From Sympetrum striolatum (lineage: Eukaryota > Arthropoda > Insecta > Odonata > Libellulidae): a stretch of DNA of 64,000 nucleotides. Position 1 is the first letter of the stretch. Each line of letters begins with the position of its first letter. The stretch spans positions 9,300,001 to 9,364,000 of the forward strand of contig OX388348.1 of NCBI GenBank assembly GCA_947579665.1, read 5' to 3'. The notes below the pieces were generated by a model. That model searched no databases. It had not been told where the DNA came from and saw only the letters and a program-made list of their open reading frames with translations. A program made the translations under genes and the position numbers. Below are positions 60,701 through 64,000 of this stretch, piece by piece.

Positions 60701-61979
60701 CTTCCCGCTCTTAAGGTTAGCAAAAACGCTGCCAAGGAAAATGTCATTTGTAATGAATTCAATTCATGGGTAAACGTTCCAGCTTTAATTCTGGCATATC
60801 ATATTCAACGAGAAGGATTCGTTGGCTCAAGGGAGTGAATAATTCATTATAGCGCATTAATACATGGTTTTGAAACACTTGTCTGTGAAAAATCTGTGCC
60901 TTTTTGTCTCGAGGTCTTGCTTTTGGATTTTCTTAGTTAGAAGGCACAGTAATATTCTTTGAAAATAATAAAAGAACAATGTAGAGTGAGACTGTCTTTT
61001 CCTCCGCAATAATTCAAGTCTTGAGGTGAACTAATCGCATTTCTTCATCTCCTTCGCATTCCGTTTTCTTTTTATTTTCGCCTTTCTCTTGACGAAGTTT
61101 GTCGAATGACCACTCACCGAATGCCTAATATAAATACAAACATTTTCTCTCGACGATGGATATCAAAATGTAGTGCAAAGTTTTCTTTATTTCATGTTAG
61201 GGCTTTCCACAGTGTAATCGATTTCGTTAACAGATCGCGTGATTGCGTTTTTATAACAAAATTGTACGCATCAATAAAATAAGCTAAGGTTGATAATGAT
61301 GATGGTTGATGATTTTTACAGACGGATACACATATTTTTTGAAATTCAAAAACTATTTCTTACTCAGTATCTTTCTTTGGGTGTCCGAAGTCTTGAAATT
61401 TCATTTCTTATCGTTCTCTTTCAACAGTAGCATTCTTATCATTCAGCAAATATATAATCTTCGCGTTTGTTCTCAAAAGTTAGAGCCACAGATCTCTCTA
61501 AAAAGAGTAATTTCCATCGAACGAGGTCCTCTCAGATTGGAACGGTAAATTGAGCGCAATGAAGATGGGCAGAATTAACGATTTCAGAATCAGACGAGAA
61601 GAATTTACCGAAATCCAGAGCTATAGATCATGGACCAAGTTCCTCCCAACGAATCTGTCTGCTCTTGAAGCAGGGCAAAACATCCTGGGTTGATGCTATC
61701 ACAACTGAAATCAGTTTCATTCTTAAGACACTGCAAAATGAGATAACATGGGATATCTGGGAAATGTGTAATAGATGGTAATATGAAAAACGTACCCCTT
61801 ATTACTGTCAATACCTAAGTGGATTCGAATGTATTGCTGAAGCATTCGTCAATAGCAAGGAATGATTTTAAAAGGAGATGAAAAGCTACATTTATTTACG
61901 TTTGTAGGTGAATTAAGAGGGCTAATGACGAGGTAAGGCAATAGGCCTTCTGAATGTGTACGATCGAGTAGAGAATCAA
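57721..61979. other. Unannotated AT-rich stretch
   Basis: No recognised gene, RNA or mobile element. A partial match to the inner end of the 33560-33636 MITE (aaagtaacgcagcaccc) occurs near 59766-59782. Confidence 0.5.
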
Positions 61980-62530
61980 GAGAGTGCTTTGGAATGGAAG
62001 GAACTCGAAGGGAAGTCAGCAGATTGGACGTCGTCACTTGACAAATGACTGCCGATCCCCAAACACATTTCCTCTTTTGCTTCCGAAAGAACCCCTGTGT
62101 GGGGCCCCTTTCTCCACGCTCACCCTCGAAGGCCCCTCTCTGCAAACACAATTCGGTCGTAATTTTGTTAAGAAGTCACTTCTTCCTTATCCTCTGATTG
62201 TTCGCAGCTTCCATTGCAGACTCTGTGTGCCGTTCGACACTGTTTCGGCGAACTTCCCAACAATATCCTCCGATTTCTTCCGGCAATAAATACAAAACAC
62301 CGTGAAGAAGTGCACGATGGACCACAGTGAGTCTCTTGTGTTATATTTCCACGTCAGACGCGCTCCGCCCACCGATATTCAACGCGCTTCGTGTAATCGA
62401 TTGAACATTTGCTTGAACGTCGTTATTCATAAGGTGAGCGTTTCCGCATTCTTTCGAGCCTGTTTTTGTGATTTGCGTCACCTGAGCGAGACGAGCTGCT
62501 CTTCGCTATTTATTTTCCTCTTCCATTAAT
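61980..62530. other. GC-richer patch with overlapping open frames
   Basis: Plus frames at 61984-62289 (101 codons) and 62302-62529 overlap minus frames at 61849-62151 and 62187-62372. The patch is richer in C than its surroundings, and stop depletion on both strands suggests a composition effect. No domain is recognised. Confidence 0.2.
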
Positions 62531-64000
62531 AAGCACTTACGAGCCATTTGTAAATTCGGATAGTATTGGTGTGTTGAGAAAGGGATCGTCTCCCACGCGT
62601 GGGAAAACAACGGCTAGACGAGTAAATGTAAAGAAACAATTTTTGTTTACTTTAGGAAAAGGAAGGGAGTAGTAATTCTGGAATAGTATTCCAATCGAAG
62701 CCACGGTGTTATTGTCGTTTTCCTTTACTGATTGTGAACGTTTACTTTTAGTAAAATAACGTAAAGTTTGATTCTTATCTCATCATAAACTAAACAATTA
62801 TCATTAAATTGTGGTTTTATAAATTATAAGGTTAATCAGTGGGCTGAAAACTCGTCCATTAACTTTACATTATTAAGAAATGTATTAACTTTGTTAGAAA
62901 CTGTTTTAAAATTACTCAAATAAATGAGGTCCTCCTATCCACTCGGTTGAAAATTTTAGTAAAATGATTTTTATTTTTCTTAAATTTTACGGTCTACTAA
63001 AATTTCGTTTAATTTTATGAGGATGACGTCATAATGAGGAAGGTAATAAATAAACTGAATTTCGCGGTAGTTCATGAAGTAAAGAAGCAGTTCCCGTCAT
63101 TTTATGCGCTATCATCCAAATTCACGAATGATATATGCTGAAAACCTTTTAGTGCTGACTTTTACGTCGTTGCGTGGGCGTTCATTTATACTGTCAAATG
63201 AGTCATCGGCTTCGACTGGATGACGTCATTTCCTCTTTTGAAACCTTTGACTCAGAGCCACCTAGGTCATTTCTATTTTTTCGTTTACTATCCGACCTAG
63301 TCCATCCATTTCTTCCGCCGCCTATCGGGAGAAGTGTAGTACTATCAAATGCTGTTATATCTAGATAGAGGTCGACTGAAATGAGCCTCCGCTTTGAAAA
63401 GGACATTTTTTATTATAATAACAATTATTCGTCCTTATTGTTGGCCTTTTTTACCAAAGATGACTATTCTAACAATAAAACCCATTTTTAACTCGCATAC
63501 TGATTACTGCGGACGGAATTTGAAACTTAAGGGTCCTAATGTGTTTCCGAGACCACTATGTCGAGGTTGGACGTCAGAGCAGGTATATATCGATCATTAT
63601 GTCATCGATATATAATGTATCGATCATATCCGTGACTTGATTACCAACCGATAGAGGAAGAATAGAATAGGAAATTTTATTGACAGAAATCATCTATTTC
63701 TAAATGCTTAAATAAATGACTTCAATAAATTTACCGCGATCAACATTCGGAGTTAAAGGAGATGGTTTCTGTAACTTTCTTCCGTCCGATGTGATTGGAA
63801 TTTGGAATGTGCGAATGTCGTACAGAAGTGTACGTCTACAGAGTGTGACGAAATGAAAACATCGCTAAGAAACTCACATCGGTTGAATGTCTTCGCCGAA
63901 ATTGCTTTAGGGGCTCACGTGAGCTCCCTTCAAACATCATCCGGAGTGGAATACACAATCGCTAATTTAATTATTTCCTGGCTTACGATGGAAACAATTG
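62531..64000. other. Unannotated stretch to the right edge
   Basis: Nothing recognised. A small cluster of atcgat palindromes lies at about 63588-63632. The frame pair at 63174-63406 has no known domain. Confidence 0.5.

Noticed and set aside
1..64000. Bacterial operons, CRISPR arrays, phage or plasmid features, rRNA genes
   Set aside because: No regularly spaced identical repeats, no dense long frames and no rRNA-like sequence were seen. The content is that of animal nuclear DNA.

Overview
The window looks like AT-rich, non-coding nuclear DNA from an animal with a large genome, most likely an arthropod and probably an insect. There are no closely packed genes, no operons, and no stop-free frame longer than about 160 codons. 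What can be recognised is typical of such genomes: tRNA-derived SINE copies with internal Pol III promoter boxes, decayed non-LTR retrotransposon (LINE) pieces, short inverted-repeat DNA transposon relics (MITE-like), minisatellites and microsatellites. I found no host protein-coding gene I can name. The window may lie between genes or inside a very long intron. The arthropod call rests on the style of the LINE proteins and MITE ends, so it is an inference.

Layout. 1-9 kb: a small hAT-like palindrome at the left edge, a 22-bp minisatellite, a 155-bp fold-back built from two inverted tRNA-like arms (4248-4402), and a diverged array of about 160-bp units that each carry a tRNA B-box-like motif (5640-6440). 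9-16 kb: a tRNA-like relic, a SINE copy (family A), and two exon-like islands with good splice signals (9062-9142, 11506-11611). 16.2-16.9 kb: the 3' end of a LINE reverse-transcriptase ORF, broken by stops and frameshifts. 22.5-24.1 kb: a diverged direct repeat around a GC-rich island. 26-29 kb: a SINE (family B), a LINE 3' end on the minus strand, and a 120-bp MITE. 33-36.5 kb: a 77-bp TA-flanked MITE and the endonuclease part of a LINE on the minus strand. 38-45 kb: a long imperfect hairpin (38242-38356), two larger terminal-inverted-repeat elements (40781-41957 and 43065-43531), and a perfect 24-bp stem-loop. 47-48 kb: an ORF with a hydrophobic leader, then a second copy of the LINE 3' end. 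52-55 kb: a possible mini-intron and exon, a tRNA-like relic, and second copies of both SINE families within 600 bp. 57.5 kb: a TG microsatellite fused to a dispersed repeat. The last 6 kb shows almost nothing.

There is no gene network to describe. The recurring theme is tRNA-derived sequence: most of the sites read from the minus strand, and they include two organisations that ordinary SINE insertion does not explain, the fold-back and the periodic B-box array. Those two, the long hairpin and the exon-like islands are the items most worth testing.
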